From Microbacteriaceae bacterium (lineage in GTDB: Bacteria; Actinomycetota; Actinomycetes; Actinomycetales; Microbacteriaceae), in the NCBI GenBank assembly GCA_004297935.1, contig SCRE01000008.1, positions 310,001 to 374,000 of the forward strand: 64,000 bases of DNA, given 5' to 3'. The first letter of the stretch is position 1. Each line of letters opens with the position of its first letter. The notes below the pieces were generated by a model that saw only the letters and a list, made by a program, of their open reading frames with translations, did no database searches and was not told the origin of the DNA. Positions 1 through 9,639 of the stretch are shown here, in pieces. A program made the position numbers and the translations under genes.

Positions 1-1
1 C

Positions 2-535
2 ACCGTGCTGGTCGTCACGGTGATCGCAGCCTTTTCGGCGAGCGCGCATGTCCGCATGGCGGTGCGGCATGAACTGGCTGAACTCCGCGCGGGGCTCGGA
101 TCGGTGCGGGTATCCGCCCAGGTCGCGGTCGCTTCGGTTATCGTCATCGCCTGTCATGCCATGACCTTCGCGATCGCAGCCGCGGATGTCGGAGCGAGCG
201 TACCGGCGTTGCAGCTGTTCGCCCTGACATTCGTCATTCTGCTCGGCGCGTCCATCCCGCTGAATATCGGCGGATGGGGACCACGCGAGGGGATCGCGGG
301 CTGGGCTTTCGCAAGCGTCGGATTCGGTGCGACCTCCGGCGTCGCAGCATCAACCCTTTTCGGTGTGCTCGCGATCATCTCCGTTGCGCCCGGCGCAGTC
401 GTCACGGTGGTGTTCGCGGCCCGGCGACGCAAGGCGGCCGAGGCGACGTTGACCTCTGAGCCTGCCGCACTCCCCGACCAGCCGAGGATTCTCGTACTCA
501 CATCCCGCACTAGCCGTCAGGAGAGAACATCGTGA
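2..535 (+). CDS. Flippase-like membrane protein (LPG synthase TM family), 5'-truncated by window edge
   Basis: Only the C-terminal part is visible; the frame is open to the left edge, so the true start is outside the window. The fragment has hydrophobic segments at about residues 1-14, 39-60, 66-84 and 100-136, and the motif PLNIGGWGPREG, typical of the transmembrane domain shared by lysylphosphatidylglycerol synthases and AglD/UPF0104 flippase-like proteins. These integral membrane proteins are thought to move or modify lipid-linked substrates. The C-terminal 35 residues are polar and probably cytoplasmic. The stop codon overlaps the GTG of the next gene by 4 nt, and the AGGAG for that gene lies inside this one, so the two are translationally coupled. 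The family call is good; the substrate is unknown. Confidence 0.7.
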   Translation, partial: TVLVVTVIAAFSASAHVRMAVRHELAELRAGLGSVRVSAQVAVASVIVIACHAMTFAIAAADVGASVPALQLFALTFVILLGASIPLNIGGWGPREGIAGWAFASVGFGATSGVAASTLFGVLAIISVAPGAVVTVVFAARRRKAAEATLTSEPAALPDQPRILVLTSRTSRQERTS

Positions 536-1275
536 AACACCGTCCATACATCACGCTGAGCAGTGCCATGTCCCTCGACGGCTACCTCGACAGGGCGGAT
601 CCGCCGAGGCTCACCCTGTCGAATGAAGCAGACCTGGACCGGGTCGATGAGGTACGGGCCCAAAACGACGCCATCCTGGTGGGCGCGCGCACCGTGCGAC
701 ACGACAACCCTCGACTGCTGGTTCGCAGCAGTCTGCGACGGCACACGCGCGAGCAGGCGGGTCTGACGCGCTCACCGTGGAAGGTGACCGTCACCGCGTC
801 CGGGGAGCTCGACCCCGGAGCCGCCTTCTTCGCCGACGATGGCACAACCAAACTGGTCTACTGCCCCACATACCAGGCGGGGCGCATCCGCAGACGAATC
901 AATGATGCTGCAACAGTCATCGGGCTCGGTGACCAGGTCACCATGACCGATCTTGTCGCGGACTTGTCGGCTCGTGGAGTCCGCCGCCTCATGGTTGAAG
1001 GGGGTGGCACAGTTCACACCCAATTTCTGGCGGCTGATCTCGTCGACGAACTCCACCTGGCCATCGCGCCATTCTTCGTCGGGGACAAGAGAGCTCCACG
1101 CTTCGTCGGCGACGCCGTCTTCCCGTGGACCAATGACAAACCTGCGACCCTCGCAGGGGTTCGGCTGATCGGCGACGTCGTGCTCCTGCGTTACGCGCTC
1201 TCCGATCGCTTCCCGGGGGATGCGGAGAACATCTCCGGCCCGGCCATGCGGTCCCTCGTGACGGTGATGTCGTGA
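532..1275 (+). CDS. RibD C-terminal (dihydrofolate-reductase-fold) family reductase
   Basis: The 247-residue product matches the RibD C-terminal domain, the NADPH-dependent reductase of riboflavin synthesis that shares the DHFR fold. Visible signatures are the N-terminal strand LSSAMSLDGYLD (residues 9-20), a nucleotide-binding stretch around 44-60 containing ILVGARTVRHDNP, and VEGGGTVHTQFL (155-166) followed by the usual helix and strand. There is no deaminase domain, so it is a stand-alone reductase. Starting with GTG inside a GTGA overlap and ending in another GTGA overlap, it is coupled on both sides to membrane-associated genes. That context is not the rib operon and suggests a specialised pterin- or flavin-like metabolite rather than riboflavin itself; that is inference. 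Confidence 0.8.
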   Translation: MKHRPYITLSSAMSLDGYLDRADPPRLTLSNEADLDRVDEVRAQNDAILVGARTVRHDNPRLLVRSSLRRHTREQAGLTRSPWKVTVTASGELDPGAAFFADDGTTKLVYCPTYQAGRIRRRINDAATVIGLGDQVTMTDLVADLSARGVRRLMVEGGGTVHTQFLAADLVDELHLAIAPFFVGDKRAPRFVGDAVFPWTNDKPATLAGVRLIGDVVLLRYALSDRFPGDAENISGPAMRSLVTVMS

Positions 1276-2930
1276 GCAGAGCAGCCCGCCCGCTCGACCG
1301 TGCCCCCCGTGCGGTCCGAGCCACAGTGCGGACAGTCGTCTCGGCCGTCGCGCTGGCCATTGCGCTCCTCGCGCCGGGACTCATCACCTCGGGATCACCA
1401 CTCGCTGTGCTCCGCATTCCGCTCGAAGCCCTGGTCGCGCTCGCCGTGCTGGCGTTGCTGCCGCGGTTTGCGATGCGTCGGATCGCCGCCGCTCTTTTCA
1501 GCGTGATCTTCGTCGCGGCGATCGCCAGCGCGGCGCTCGACCGAGGCTTCACGATGACCGTCGGCCAACCGTTCAATGTGATCACCGGGTGGCCGGAATT
1601 GGTGGATGCCTATGGTGTGCTTCGCGACTCCACCGGCGCTTTCGCAGCGGGCGCGATCCTGGTGGTGCTCATCCTTGTCGCTGCGGCGGCGGTTGCCTTT
1701 CTGACCCTGTCGATGCTTCATCTGGCAAGCGTCATCCGGCGTCACCGCCGGGCCGCCCTTGTCGGCGGGTCCGCAATCACGGCGAGCTGGGTCATCCTCG
1801 GATTAGTCGGAGCACAATTCGTGCCGGGCGAGCCGATCGCCGCTTCCGACATCATCGGCGCCGCAGCGACCAAAACGACTCAGGCGAATGCCGCAGCGCG
1901 CGATCAGGCCGCATCCGACAAGGCGACGGCGAGCGACGGCTACGCCCGCCTGCCGGCATCCGACCTGCTCACGGGTCTGAGAGGCAAGGACGTCATCATT
2001 GCATTCATTGAGAGCTACGGTCAGGTGGCGGTGCAGAACACGTCCTTTTCCGCCGGAGTGGATGGGGTGCTCCGCCAGGGAGATGTGACATTGTCGGCGG
2101 CCGGGTACTCAGAGCGCAGCGCTTTTCTCACCTCGTCGACATTCGGCGGGATCAGCTGGCTGGCCCACGCGACGCTGCAGACGGGGCTCTGGATCGATTC
2201 CCAGCAGCAATACGATCGGGTCACCGCCGGGAGCCGCTTCACCCTCAGCGACGCGTTCAAGAAAGCCGGTTGGCGTACGGTCAGCGACGTTCCCTCAGAC
2301 ACGGCGCCGTGGTCGGTCGGTACTTCGTTCTATCACTTCGACATGGAACTCAATTCGCAGAACGTCGGATATCAGGGTCCGCATTTCAGCTACGCCCGCA
2401 TCCCCGACCAGTACACCTGGAGCTATTTCCAGAAGCACGAACTGTCGGCACCGCACAAACCGCTGATGGCAGAAATCGACTTCGTCTCATCGCACACACC
2501 GTGGACCCCGCTTCCGCACGAGGTACCCTGGTCAGCCGTCGGAAACGGCTCGATCTACGACCCTCAGCCAGCGCAAGGTCTGCCACCGAGCGTTGTCTGG
2601 CAGAACCCGCAGCAGGTGCGGCAACTCTACGGGCAGTCGGTGCAGTACACGATGGGCACGCTCTTCTCGTTTCTGACCACCTACAACGATCCGAACCTCG
2701 TTCTCATCGTGCTCGGCGACCACCAGCCGGCAACCGAGGTCAGCGGAGCGGGCGCGAATCACAATGTCCCGATCAGCATCATCTCCAAGGACCCGTCCGT
2801 GATCAACCGGATCTCCTCGTGGCACTGGCAACCCGGCATGCTGCCGACACCGTCCGCGCCGGTGTGGAGGATGGATGCCTTCCGCAACCGGTTTCTGGCG
2901 GCATGCGGCCAGACCTCACCCGTCTTGTAG
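1272..2930 (+). CDS. Membrane-anchored sulfatase/phosphoethanolamine-transferase-like enzyme (alkaline phosphatase superfamily)
   Basis: The 552-residue protein has an N-terminal membrane region (segments near 21-40, 50-67, 71-88, 122-148 and 163-181), a low-complexity Ala/Thr/Asp linker (about 195-225), then an extracytoplasmic domain. The domain opens with KDVIIAFIESYG (E247 in the position of the metal ligand), has a Ser/Thr-rich candidate nucleophile region near 290, and carries the GDHQP metal-binding motif at 482-486. This is the layout of LtaS-like and sulfatase-family enzymes that transfer or hydrolyse phosphate or sulfate groups outside the cell. It begins at the GTG of a GTGA overlap with the reductase gene. 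Substrate not predictable from sequence. Confidence 0.75.
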   Translation: MSRAARPLDRAPRAVRATVRTVVSAVALAIALLAPGLITSGSPLAVLRIPLEALVALAVLALLPRFAMRRIAAALFSVIFVAAIASAALDRGFTMTVGQPFNVITGWPELVDAYGVLRDSTGAFAAGAILVVLILVAAAAVAFLTLSMLHLASVIRRHRRAALVGGSAITASWVILGLVGAQFVPGEPIAASDIIGAAATKTTQANAAARDQAASDKATASDGYARLPASDLLTGLRGKDVIIAFIESYGQVAVQNTSFSAGVDGVLRQGDVTLSAAGYSERSAFLTSSTFGGISWLAHATLQTGLWIDSQQQYDRVTAGSRFTLSDAFKKAGWRTVSDVPSDTAPWSVGTSFYHFDMELNSQNVGYQGPHFSYARIPDQYTWSYFQKHELSAPHKPLMAEIDFVSSHTPWTPLPHEVPWSAVGNGSIYDPQPAQGLPPSVVWQNPQQVRQLYGQSVQYTMGTLFSFLTTYNDPNLVLIVLGDHQPATEVSGAGANHNVPISIISKDPSVINRISSWHWQPGMLPTPSAPVWRMDAFRNRFLAACGQTSPVL

Positions 2931-3051
2931 TTCTTGAACGCACCGCCAACGTCATCGCGCACACTGGCGCAGCCCAGGACGAAAATCCGCAGGCAGAAAA
3001 AAACATGCCCCGCCTTGAAGCGAAGCAGATCGCGGACTTCCCGACTTTTGG

Positions 3052-3124
3052 TGGATCTGAGGGGACTCGAACCCCTGACCCCCTGCATGCCATGCAGGTG
3101 CGCTACCAGCTGCGCCACAGACCC
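3052..3124 (-). tRNA. tRNA-Ala (anticodon GGC)
   Basis: The minus strand folds as a 73-nt cloverleaf: acceptor GGGTCTG / CAGATCC (one G-T wobble) with discriminator A, a D-arm GCGC, anticodon stem CCTGC/GCAGG closing a loop ATGGCAT with anticodon GGC, and a T-arm with GGTTCGAGTCC. CCA is not encoded. It lies 85 nt downstream of the rsfS stop on the same strand and could be co-transcribed or read alone. Confidence 0.95.
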
Positions 3125-3208
3125 ATTCGGTGCTTCCCAGCCAGCGAAAGCAACCCGTTCAGATTACTACATCTTGACAGTGCCCGAAAACCGACGGGAG
3201 GAGTCGGT

Positions 3209-3589
3209 TCAGGAATCGGCGCCCTGAACGACGGGCAATGCGATCGGCACGACCGGGCAGTCCTTCCAGAGCCGCTCGAGTGAATAGTAGGCGCGATCTT
3301 CTTGGTGGAAGACGTGAACGATGAGATCACCGAAGTCGAGCAGGATCCAATGCGCCTCGCCACGACCTTCACGACGCAGCACTCTGACGCCGATCGCGCC
3401 CAACGCGTCTTCGATCTCATCGGCGATCGCCAGCACCTGGCGTTCGCTGCGCCCTGAGATGAGCAGGAAGATGTCGGCCAGCGGCAGCGGGCCTGAGACA
3501 TCCAGCGCAACCAGGTCTTCACCGGCCTTCGAATCGGCGGCGGCGGCGGCGCGCTGAACAAGCTCGCGGGCATACGAAGACGCGGTCAT
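3209..3589 (-). CDS. rsfS: Ribosomal silencing factor RsfS
   Basis: The 126-residue protein is a full-length RsfS/Iojap-family factor, which binds ribosomal protein L14 and blocks joining of the subunits in nutrient-poor cells. Diagnostic segments are DVSGPLPLADIFLLISGRSERQ, where D and the Ser-Gly-x-Ser turn are conserved, WILLDFGDLIVHVFH, and the RAYYSLERLW tail. The ATG at 3589 is chosen because AGGAG sits 5 nt before it; a longer frame upstream has no family similarity. It follows nadD and an unknown gene, the usual nadD-rsfS neighbourhood in actinobacteria. Confidence 0.95.
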   Translation of the reverse strand: MTASSYARELVQRAAAAADSKAGEDLVALDVSGPLPLADIFLLISGRSERQVLAIADEIEDALGAIGVRVLRREGRGEAHWILLDFGDLIVHVFHQEDRAYYSLERLWKDCPVVPIALPVVQGADS

Positions 3590-3629
3590 AAAGCTCCTAT
3601 CTGAAGCGGGGTTGTACGCGAGAGAACGA

Positions 3630-4928
3630 TCAGAACGCCTTGAACACGTAGCCGGCCACGAGCAGGCCGATGACGCCGAGCGCCAACACTGCGGCGGTGA
3701 TCGCCAAGACCGTCGGAAGTTTGTTGCCGCGATTGCGTGGCGGCGTGATGACATCACGCGTCGACGTGTGTGAGCTCACGGCGCGACTGGCCCGAATCGG
3801 TGCGACCGATGACGGGGTTTGCTCTCCCGCCTCCGGCTGTTCGAAGAGGCGGTCGATCGCCGCGGTGTCCATCCGATCGGAGTGCTGGCCGGTCGCGCCG
3901 AGGCTGCGCGGAAGATCGATCGAACCGGTGATCAGGATCTCCCCTGTGCTGGTCAGCGGTCCAAGCGCATCCGCGGCCGACGGAACCGTCGGAATGATCA
4001 GCGCATTGGAGGTGGTCGTACTGCCCGATGTCACGGTGCTGCGCGCGTAGCCCGGTGCCGCCACTTCGCCGGCGCCGGCATCCTGACCGGACGCCGAAAG
4101 CGACCAGGGATCAGTCGCAGGTGTGTAGGGTCGCGGTGCAGCCGATTGCTCCTGCACGGACTGACCAAGAACGGACTGAGGAAGCACGGGCTCACGCAGA
4201 ACGGACGGCTGTTCCAGCTGAGGCGTCGTCGGCACTGGAAGCGCCGCGATCGGAATCACCGACGTCGGTCCCGGTTCAACTAGCGCAACCGGCTCAACCG
4301 GTTCGGCTGCCGCAACCGGTTCGGCTGCCGCAACCGGTTCGACGGGCGCAGCAGCCCGTGGAGCAGGTACGAATTCCGCGGCAGCCGATTGCTGTGCCGG
4401 GACCGGCGGCGCGGCGGGCTGCTGCGCAGTCTGCGCCGCGGCTTGTTGATTGGCTTCCTGTGCCTGCAGTATCGCCCGCAACTCACGCCTGGTCAGTGTG
4501 TGCTCCGGCGTGGACATCGGCACACTCGGCGCGTTTGCGGGCACACCCGCGGCCGGGTCGAGCGTCCTGGACGCCGGGGCGACAATGGCGAGCGGCAACG
4601 TCACCGGTTCGATTCGACCGGGAGCAGGAGCCGCACGGTATAAGTCTCTGGGCGTCGGGTTCGCGGACACCAGCGCGTCGAAGCCGAGCCCGTCGTAGCG
4701 CGGCGGCACGGGGCGCACCGCGGGCGGTGCCACCGCGACGGAATCGGTGCGGGTCTTGGGCGTCGAACCGTATGGGGTGCTGACATCGGGTATTTGGCCG
4801 GCGGCCGTCGGCGCGATGGTCGCGGCTCGACGTGAGCGACCGGCGTTTTCCGCCTGTTCGGCGATGGCGCGCTCGTGCTCGCGAGCCTGCCGCCGCGACT
4901 GTGGCGGCGGGTCTTGCCACAAAGTCAT
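3630..4928 (-). CDS. Unknown Pro/Ala-rich protein with one C-terminal transmembrane helix
   Basis: I do not recognise a family. The 432-residue protein has a charged N-terminus rich in Arg, Gln and Glu (to about residue 40), a long low-complexity middle rich in Ala, Pro, Glu and Val with an EPVAAA-type repeat, and a single hydrophobic helix at the very C-terminus ([20 protein letters not shown]) followed by a short AGYVFKAF tail. This is the pattern of a tail-anchored or bitopic membrane protein with a disordered cytoplasmic domain. The start is the ATG overlapping the nadD stop (ATGA), so it is coupled to nadD, and rsfS follows 40 nt later. Such genes between nadD and rsfS are common in Microbacteriaceae but their role is unclear. 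Confidence 0.7.
   Translation of the reverse strand: MTLWQDPPPQSRRQAREHERAIAEQAENAGRSRRAATIAPTAAGQIPDVSTPYGSTPKTRTDSVAVAPPAVRPVPPRYDGLGFDALVSANPTPRDLYRAAPAPGRIEPVTLPLAIVAPASRTLDPAAGVPANAPSVPMSTPEHTLTRRELRAILQAQEANQQAAAQTAQQPAAPPVPAQQSAAAEFVPAPRAAAPVEPVAAAEPVAAAEPVEPVALVEPGPTSVIPIAALPVPTTPQLEQPSVLREPVLPQSVLGQSVQEQSAAPRPYTPATDPWSLSASGQDAGAGEVAAPGYARSTVTSGSTTTSNALIIPTVPSAADALGPLTSTGEILITGSIDLPRSLGATGQHSDRMDTAAIDRLFEQPEAGEQTPSSVAPIRASRAVSSHTSTRDVITPPRNRGNKLPTVLAITAAVLALGVIGLLVAGYVFKAF
4300..4335. repeat. Two tandem 18-bp repeats inside the Pro/Ala-rich gene
   Basis: The 18-bp unit GGTTCGGCTGCCGCAACC occurs twice head to tail (4300-4317 and 4318-4335) and a degenerate copy precedes it. It encodes the EPVAAA repeat on the minus strand; in-frame length variation between strains is likely here. 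Confidence 0.8.
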
Positions 4929-5527
4929 GCCTTGCTCCGATACAGATGATGTTTGGAGATGTACTGCACTACACCGTCGGGCACCAGGTACCAAACGGGG
5001 TATCCCCTCTTCACCCGGCTCCTGCAGTCCGTCGACGAAATCGCCAGGGCCGGAACCTCCAACAAGCTTACGTCCTGGTGTGGTAATCCAGAAATAGTCA
5101 AGTCATGTCCCGGACGACTCACAGCTACGAAGTGTGCGAGCGCCCACAACTCACCGACATCGCGCCAGCTGAGGATCTGCGCGAGTGCGTCCGCCCCGGT
5201 GATGAAGAACAGTTCCGCATCGGGTCTGTCCGCTCGGATGTCGCGGAGCGTGTCGATCGTGAAGGTCGGTCCCTTGCGATCGATGTCGACGCGGCTCACG
5301 GTGAATCGTGGATTGGAGGCCGTCGCGATGACGGTCATCAGGTAGCGATGTTCGCTCCAGCTGACCGTGCCCTTCTGCCAGGGCTGCCCGGTCGGCACGA
5401 AGATCACCTCATCGAGCTCGAACGATTGCGCGACCTCGCTCGCGGCGACAAGGTGGCCGTGATGGATCGGGTCGAAGGTTCCGCCCATGATTCCGACGCG
5501 CGGGCGAGACCGCTCCGGCGAACTCAT
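4925..5527 (-). CDS. nadD: Nicotinate-nucleotide adenylyltransferase NadD
   Basis: The 200-residue protein makes nicotinate adenine dinucleotide from NaMN and ATP in NAD synthesis. It shows the nucleotidyltransferase signature [12 protein letters not shown] (residues 15-26) with the (H/T)xGH pair, the [10 protein letters not shown] and [13 protein letters not shown] segments, and an [13 protein letters not shown] stretch near the C-terminus that corresponds to the ISSTxxR motif. The start at 5527 ([16 protein letters not shown]) gives the family length; a longer frame to 5650 would add 41 unconserved residues. The ribosome site is weak. NadE, which completes NAD synthesis, is elsewhere in the window (53235-54056). 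Confidence 0.92.
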   Translation of the reverse strand: MSSPERSRPRVGIMGGTFDPIHHGHLVAASEVAQSFELDEVIFVPTGQPWQKGTVSWSEHRYLMTVIATASNPRFTVSRVDIDRKGPTFTIDTLRDIRADRPDAELFFITGADALAQILSWRDVGELWALAHFVAVSRPGHDLTISGLPHQDVSLLEVPALAISSTDCRSRVKRGYPVWYLVPDGVVQYISKHHLYRSKA

Positions 5528-5540
5528 GGGGGCGGAAGGC

Positions 5541-5777
5541 TCACTCGTGCGTGGGCCCAGGGTGACCCGCGCCGTGGTGGGTGGCTCCGGGCGCGCCCGC
5601 GTGTGCCGCAGCATCCGGCGCAGCCTTGTGCGGGTGACGGTTGGCCACATCGCGGTAGGCGAAGAGCACGAACCCGAGCGCAGCGAAGATGCACAGCGCG
5701 ATCACGCCGAATACCCAGGGCTCCATGATGAGCGGAGCGGTCGCACCCTCTGCGAGCACTGCTGCTGCCAATGACAT
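5541..5777 (-). CDS. Small single-pass membrane protein
   Basis: The 78-residue product has a hydrophobic helix (about residues 19-39, [20 protein letters not shown]) and a His/Pro/Ala/Gly-rich tail ([22 protein letters not shown]) that could bind metal or simply be flexible. The start at 5777 is chosen because AAAGGA lies 8 nt upstream. It sits 13 nt before nadD in the same direction. Similar small unannotated membrane proteins lie between proA and nadD in other Microbacteriaceae; no function is known to me. Confidence 0.75.
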   Translation of the reverse strand: MSLAAAVLAEGATAPLIMEPWVFGVIALCIFAALGFVLFAYRDVANRHPHKAAPDAAAHAGAPGATHHGAGHPGPTHE

Positions 5778-5833
5778 TCGACGAATCCTTTCATTGCAAT
5801 CGGCCCGTTCGGCGGCCGATGCGCACAGCCAGT

Positions 5834-7129
5834 CTAGCCGCGCACCTGGCCCGAACCGCGCACGATCCACTTCGTGCTGGTCAATTCGGGTAGGCCCATC
5901 GGCCCGCGGGCGTGCAATTTCTGGGTGGAGATCCCGACCTCGGCTCCGAACCCGAACTCGCCGCCGTCCGTGAAACGCGTCGACGCGTTCACCATGACGA
6001 CGGCCGAGTCGACTTCGGCGAGAAAACGATCGGCATTGCTCAGGTCGTTCGTCACGATCGACTCGGTGTGCTGCGTGGAGTAACGACGGATGTGCGCGAT
6101 CGCCTCATCCAGCGAGTCGACGACGGCAACCGCGATGTCCAGGCTCATGTACTCGGTCGCCCAGTCCTCGTCTGTTGCAGGCACACTGTCGGGGAAGATC
6201 GCATGAGCGCGCTCGTCGGCGTGAATCGTCACGCCCTCTGCGCGCAGTGCGTCGAGCACGGGTGGCAGCAGTCGCTGAGCAGATGCCGCATGCACGAGCA
6301 CGGTCTCGACCGCATTGCAGACGCTTGGACGCTGCACCTTGGCGTTGCGTACGATGTCGACCGCCCAGTCCTCGCGGGCGCTCTCGTCGAGCACGATGTG
6401 CACGACCCCGGCTCCGGTCTCGATCACGGGCACCGTCGATTCTGCAACGACCGTGCCGATCAGTTCCGCGCTCCCCCGCGGGATCAGAACGTCGACGAAT
6501 CCGCGTGCGCGCATCAACTGCGCGGCGCCTTCGCGGCCGAAGCGATCGATCGTCTGCACCGCGTCCGCCGGGAGCCCAGCGCTCACCAGCGCACGCCGGA
6601 TGACACCGACGAGTGCGCGATTCGTGTTCAACGCGGCACTGCCCCCGCGCAGGACCACCGCGTTCCCGCTCTTGATCGCAAGGGCCGCAATGTCGACCGT
6701 CACGTTCGGCCGGGCCTCGTAGATGGTGCCGACCACGCCGAACGGCACACGCAGCTGTGCAATCGCCACGCCGTTCGGCAGCGTGCTCCCGCGAACAGAG
6801 GTGCCGACCGGGTCGACCAGACCGACGATCGCGCCGACAGCATCCGCGAGTCCTTCGAGCCGCGCAGCGGTCAAGGTGAGCCGATCGAGCAGGCCGGTCG
6901 ACAACCCGTTCTCACGACCATTGGCCAGATCCAACTCGTTCGCTGCGGTGATCGCCGCGGTGTCGTTGCGGATGCCTGCGGCGATGGCTTCGAGGGCGCG
7001 GTTCTTCCGGTCTGTGGTCGCGGTCGCGAGCGTGCGCGAAGCGGTCTTCGCGGCGGCGACGGTCTCCTCGAACGTTCGGGTGTCGTCTGCCGAGTTCAGA
7101 ACGGCGTTATCCAAGGCAAAGGCGGACAT
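5834..7129 (-). CDS. proA: Gamma-glutamyl phosphate reductase ProA
   Basis: Full-length (431 residues) NADPH-dependent reductase that turns gamma-glutamyl phosphate into glutamate semialdehyde in proline synthesis. It has the aldehyde-dehydrogenase-like fold segments GVVGTIYEARPNVTVD and VVLRGGSAALNTNRAL, the catalytic cysteine in QRPSVCNAVETVL, and the C-terminal STRFTDGGEFGFGAEVGIST typical of ProA. It follows proB by 26 nt, with GGAG close to its ATG, so the two proline enzymes are co-transcribed. Confidence 0.97.
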   Translation of the reverse strand: MSAFALDNAVLNSADDTRTFEETVAAAKTASRTLATATTDRKNRALEAIAAGIRNDTAAITAANELDLANGRENGLSTGLLDRLTLTAARLEGLADAVGAIVGLVDPVGTSVRGSTLPNGVAIAQLRVPFGVVGTIYEARPNVTVDIAALAIKSGNAVVLRGGSAALNTNRALVGVIRRALVSAGLPADAVQTIDRFGREGAAQLMRARGFVDVLIPRGSAELIGTVVAESTVPVIETGAGVVHIVLDESAREDWAVDIVRNAKVQRPSVCNAVETVLVHAASAQRLLPPVLDALRAEGVTIHADERAHAIFPDSVPATDEDWATEYMSLDIAVAVVDSLDEAIAHIRRYSTQHTESIVTNDLSNADRFLAEVDSAVVMVNASTRFTDGGEFGFGAEVGISTQKLHARGPMGLPELTSTKWIVRGSGQVRG

Positions 7130-7155
7130 GACTCCAGCTTATCCGGCGACCGCGT

Positions 7156-7947
7156 TCAGCCGCGCGGCAGGGTCGGCTCGAACCAGGTGCCGACGGAGTC
7201 GCCGTGCAGCGCTTGGGCGACCAGCGCCGTCGAGGTCAGCAGCACGGCCGTACCTGCTTCCGCTGCCTGACGCGCCGCGGACACCTTGGTCAGGGCGCCC
7301 CCGGTTCCGACACCGGCCGGCCCGGTCGAACCGATCTCGACGTTGTCCAACGGGTCGTCCGCCGGCACGTACACGATCGGCTCCGCTCCCGGCTCGTGCG
7401 GCGGGCGCGTGTAGAGCGCGTCGACATCCGAGAGCAGCACGAGCAGGTCGGCATGCACGAGTGTTGCGACCAGGGCGGCCAGGCGGTCGTTGTCGCCGAA
7501 CCGGATCTCGTGGGTGGCGACTGTGTCGTTCTCGTTGACGATCGGCAGGATGTGCAGGTCGAGCAATCGCTCCATCGCGCGTTGCGCATTGCTGCGGTGC
7601 GACGGGTTCTCCAGGTCCCCTGCGGTCAGCAGCACCTGGCCTGCCACGATGCCGTAACGGTCGAGCGAGTCCTGGTAGCGGTAGATCAACACATTCTGGC
7701 CGACCGCGGCCGCCGCCTGTTGCGTCGCCAGGTCGTCGGGGCGCCCGTTCAGCGACAGGAAGCGAACGCCGATCGCGATCGCGCCGGAGGACACCAGGAT
7801 CACCTCGACCCCGCGGCCGTGCGCCTCCGCAAGGGCATCGACGAGTGCGACGATCTGGCCTGCGTTCTCGCCACTGATCGAAGAGGATCCGACCTTGACG
7901 ACGACCCGTTTGGCCGACGGGATCAAGTTGCGCTCGGCGATCATCAT
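7156..7947 (-). CDS. proB: Glutamate 5-kinase ProB (short form without PUA domain)
   Basis: The 263-residue kinase phosphorylates glutamate in the first step of proline synthesis. The amino-acid-kinase fold is clear: [16 protein letters not shown] at the N-terminus, [36 protein letters not shown], and [15 protein letters not shown]. It ends after the kinase domain, lacking the C-terminal PUA domain of E. coli ProB; many actinobacterial enzymes are of this short or variably truncated type. The ATG at 7947 overlaps the obgE stop (ATGA); a second ATG follows immediately. Confidence 0.95.
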   Translation of the reverse strand: MMIAERNLIPSAKRVVVKVGSSSISGENAGQIVALVDALAEAHGRGVEVILVSSGAIAIGVRFLSLNGRPDDLATQQAAAAVGQNVLIYRYQDSLDRYGIVAGQVLLTAGDLENPSHRSNAQRAMERLLDLHILPIVNENDTVATHEIRFGDNDRLAALVATLVHADLLVLLSDVDALYTRPPHEPGAEPIVYVPADDPLDNVEIGSTGPAGVGTGGALTKVSAARQAAEAGTAVLLTSTALVAQALHGDSVGTWFEPTLPRG

Positions 7948-9494
7948 TCGTCGACGGACTCCTTGTCTACGGGCTGATCGTCGACGGATGCCTCGTCCTC
8001 ATGCCACAGCCCGGCCTGACGCTCGCGCTCGAGTTCGGCGCGCGCTGCAGCCTTCGCATCCATCCGCTCGAAATATTCTTCACGACGCTGATTGCGGGTC
8101 GCGCGCGGGTTGGCATCGATGCGGGCATCGCTGCCGCGCGGCGCGGTCATCAGCTCGGCGGTCGAGGTCAGAGTGGGATCCCAATCGAAGATCACACCGC
8201 GCCCGGGGCCGATCACGACGGTGGAGCCGGCGACGGCACCCGCCTTGAACAACTGGTCTTCGATCCCGATCTTCGCGAGCCGGTCGGCCAGGAAGCCGAT
8301 CGCCTCGTCGTTGGTGAAGTCGGTCTGCGCTACCCAGCGTTCCGGCTTCGGCCCGAGGATTCGGTAGACATTGCCGGACGAGCCGCCTTCGACCTTGACC
8401 ACGAAATTCGCCTCGTCGACGGCCGTCGGGCGGATCACGATGCGGGGCTTGGCCTCCGCCGCTGCCAGCGCCTGCCGGCGGGCCTCGTCCACAAGCGCGG
8501 CTAGCGCGTAGGAAAGCGATTTCAACCCTTCGTGGCTGACCGTCGAGATCTCGAAAACGCGGAAGCCTCGCGCTTCGAGTTCCGGCCGCACGAGGGCCGC
8601 GAGATCGCGGGCATCCGGCACGTCGATCTTGTTCAGTGCCACCAGCTGCGGGCGCTCGAGCAGCGGGGGCTGGCCCTCCGGAACCGGATAGGCGCTCAGC
8701 TCGGCGAAGATGACCTCCAGGTCGCTCACGGGGTCTCGCCCGGATTCCAGTGTTGCGCAATCGAGAATGTGCAACAACGCACTGCAGCGTTCGACGTGGC
8801 GCAGGAATTCGAGACCGAGCCCCTTGCCCTCGCTTGCGCCCTCGATCAGGCCGGGAACATCCGCGATCGTGTAGCGGGTCTCGCCGGCCTGCACGACGCC
8901 GAGGTTCGGTTGCAGTGTGGTGAACGGGTAGTCGGCGATCTTCGGCTTCGCGGCAGACAGTGCAGCTACCAGACTCGACTTGCCGGCCGACGGGTAACCG
9001 ACGAGCGCGACATCCGCGACTGTCTTGAGCTCGAGGAGAACGTCGCCTTCCCAGCCGGGGGTGCCGAGCAGGGCGAAGCCGGGAGCCTTGCGCTTCTGGC
9101 TGGCCAGTGCGGCATTGCCGAGGCCGCCCTGTCCGCCAGGTGCGACAACGAAGCGCATGCCGGGTTCGTCGAGATCGATCAGTTCGCCGCCATCGGCATC
9201 CTTCACGACCGTGCCGACCGGTACGGCGAGCTCGAGCTCGGCGCCGTTGTAGCCGCTGCGGTGGTCGCCCATGCCGAATCCGCCATTGTCTGACGAGCGG
9301 TGCGGGTTGCGGTGGAAGCCGAGCAGGGTGGTCACCTGGGCATCGGAGACCAGCACGATGTCGCCGCCGTGGCCGCCGTTGCCGCCGTCCGGCCCTGCGA
9401 GCGGCTTGAACTTCTCACGGCGAACGGAAACGCAGCCATTGCCGCCGTTGCCGGCACGCAGGTGGAGCGTGACGTGGTCGACGAACGTGGCCAT
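7944..9494 (-). CDS. obgE: Obg-family GTPase (ObgE/CgtA)
   Basis: The 516-residue GTPase acts in late 50S assembly and stress signalling. Domains in order: the Gly-rich Obg fold (about residues 1-158, [21 protein letters not shown]), the G domain with P-loop [32 protein letters not shown] (G3) and NKID (G4), and a C-terminal OCT domain (FVVKVEGG...[24 protein letters not shown]), followed by an acidic and basic tail typical of actinobacteria. The start at 9494 follows AGGAGGAG at good spacing; the frame extends 81 codons further upstream without similarity. It follows rpmA across a strong hairpin (9584-9613). Confidence 0.97.
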   Translation of the reverse strand: MATFVDHVTLHLRAGNGGNGCVSVRREKFKPLAGPDGGNGGHGGDIVLVSDAQVTTLLGFHRNPHRSSDNGGFGMGDHRSGYNGAELELAVPVGTVVKDADGGELIDLDEPGMRFVVAPGGQGGLGNAALASQKRKAPGFALLGTPGWEGDVLLELKTVADVALVGYPSAGKSSLVAALSAAKPKIADYPFTTLQPNLGVVQAGETRYTIADVPGLIEGASEGKGLGLEFLRHVERCSALLHILDCATLESGRDPVSDLEVIFAELSAYPVPEGQPPLLERPQLVALNKIDVPDARDLAALVRPELEARGFRVFEISTVSHEGLKSLSYALAALVDEARRQALAAAEAKPRIVIRPTAVDEANFVVKVEGGSSGNVYRILGPKPERWVAQTDFTNDEAIGFLADRLAKIGIEDQLFKAGAVAGSTVVIGPGRGVIFDWDPTLTSTAELMTAPRGSDARIDANPRATRNQRREEYFERMDAKAAARAELERERQAGLWHEDEASVDDQPVDKESVDE

Positions 9495-9583
9495 GTGCGC
9501 TCCTCCTGCGTGTATTCGGTCGGCCCGTATGCGGTCGGGCTCGTGTGTGGTTGTCGTCGTGCTTCGTGCCGCTGGCCTAAACA

Positions 9584-9613
9584 CGGATGGGCGAGCCGAA
9601 GCTCGCCCATCCG
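9584..9613 (-). terminator. Perfect 13-bp hairpin between rpmA and obgE
   Basis: Arms 9584-9596 and 9601-9613 are perfectly complementary (CGGATGGGCGAGC and its reverse complement) around a CGAA tetraloop. On the minus strand it begins 27 nt after the rpmA stop and is followed by a short GTGTTTAGG rather than a T-tract. It is either a weak terminator that lowers expression of obgE-proB-proA relative to the two ribosomal proteins, or a processing/stability hairpin protecting the rplU-rpmA 3' end. Confidence 0.7.
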
Positions 9614-9639
9614 AAAGCCACGTGCGGCGTGCCGGTCGG

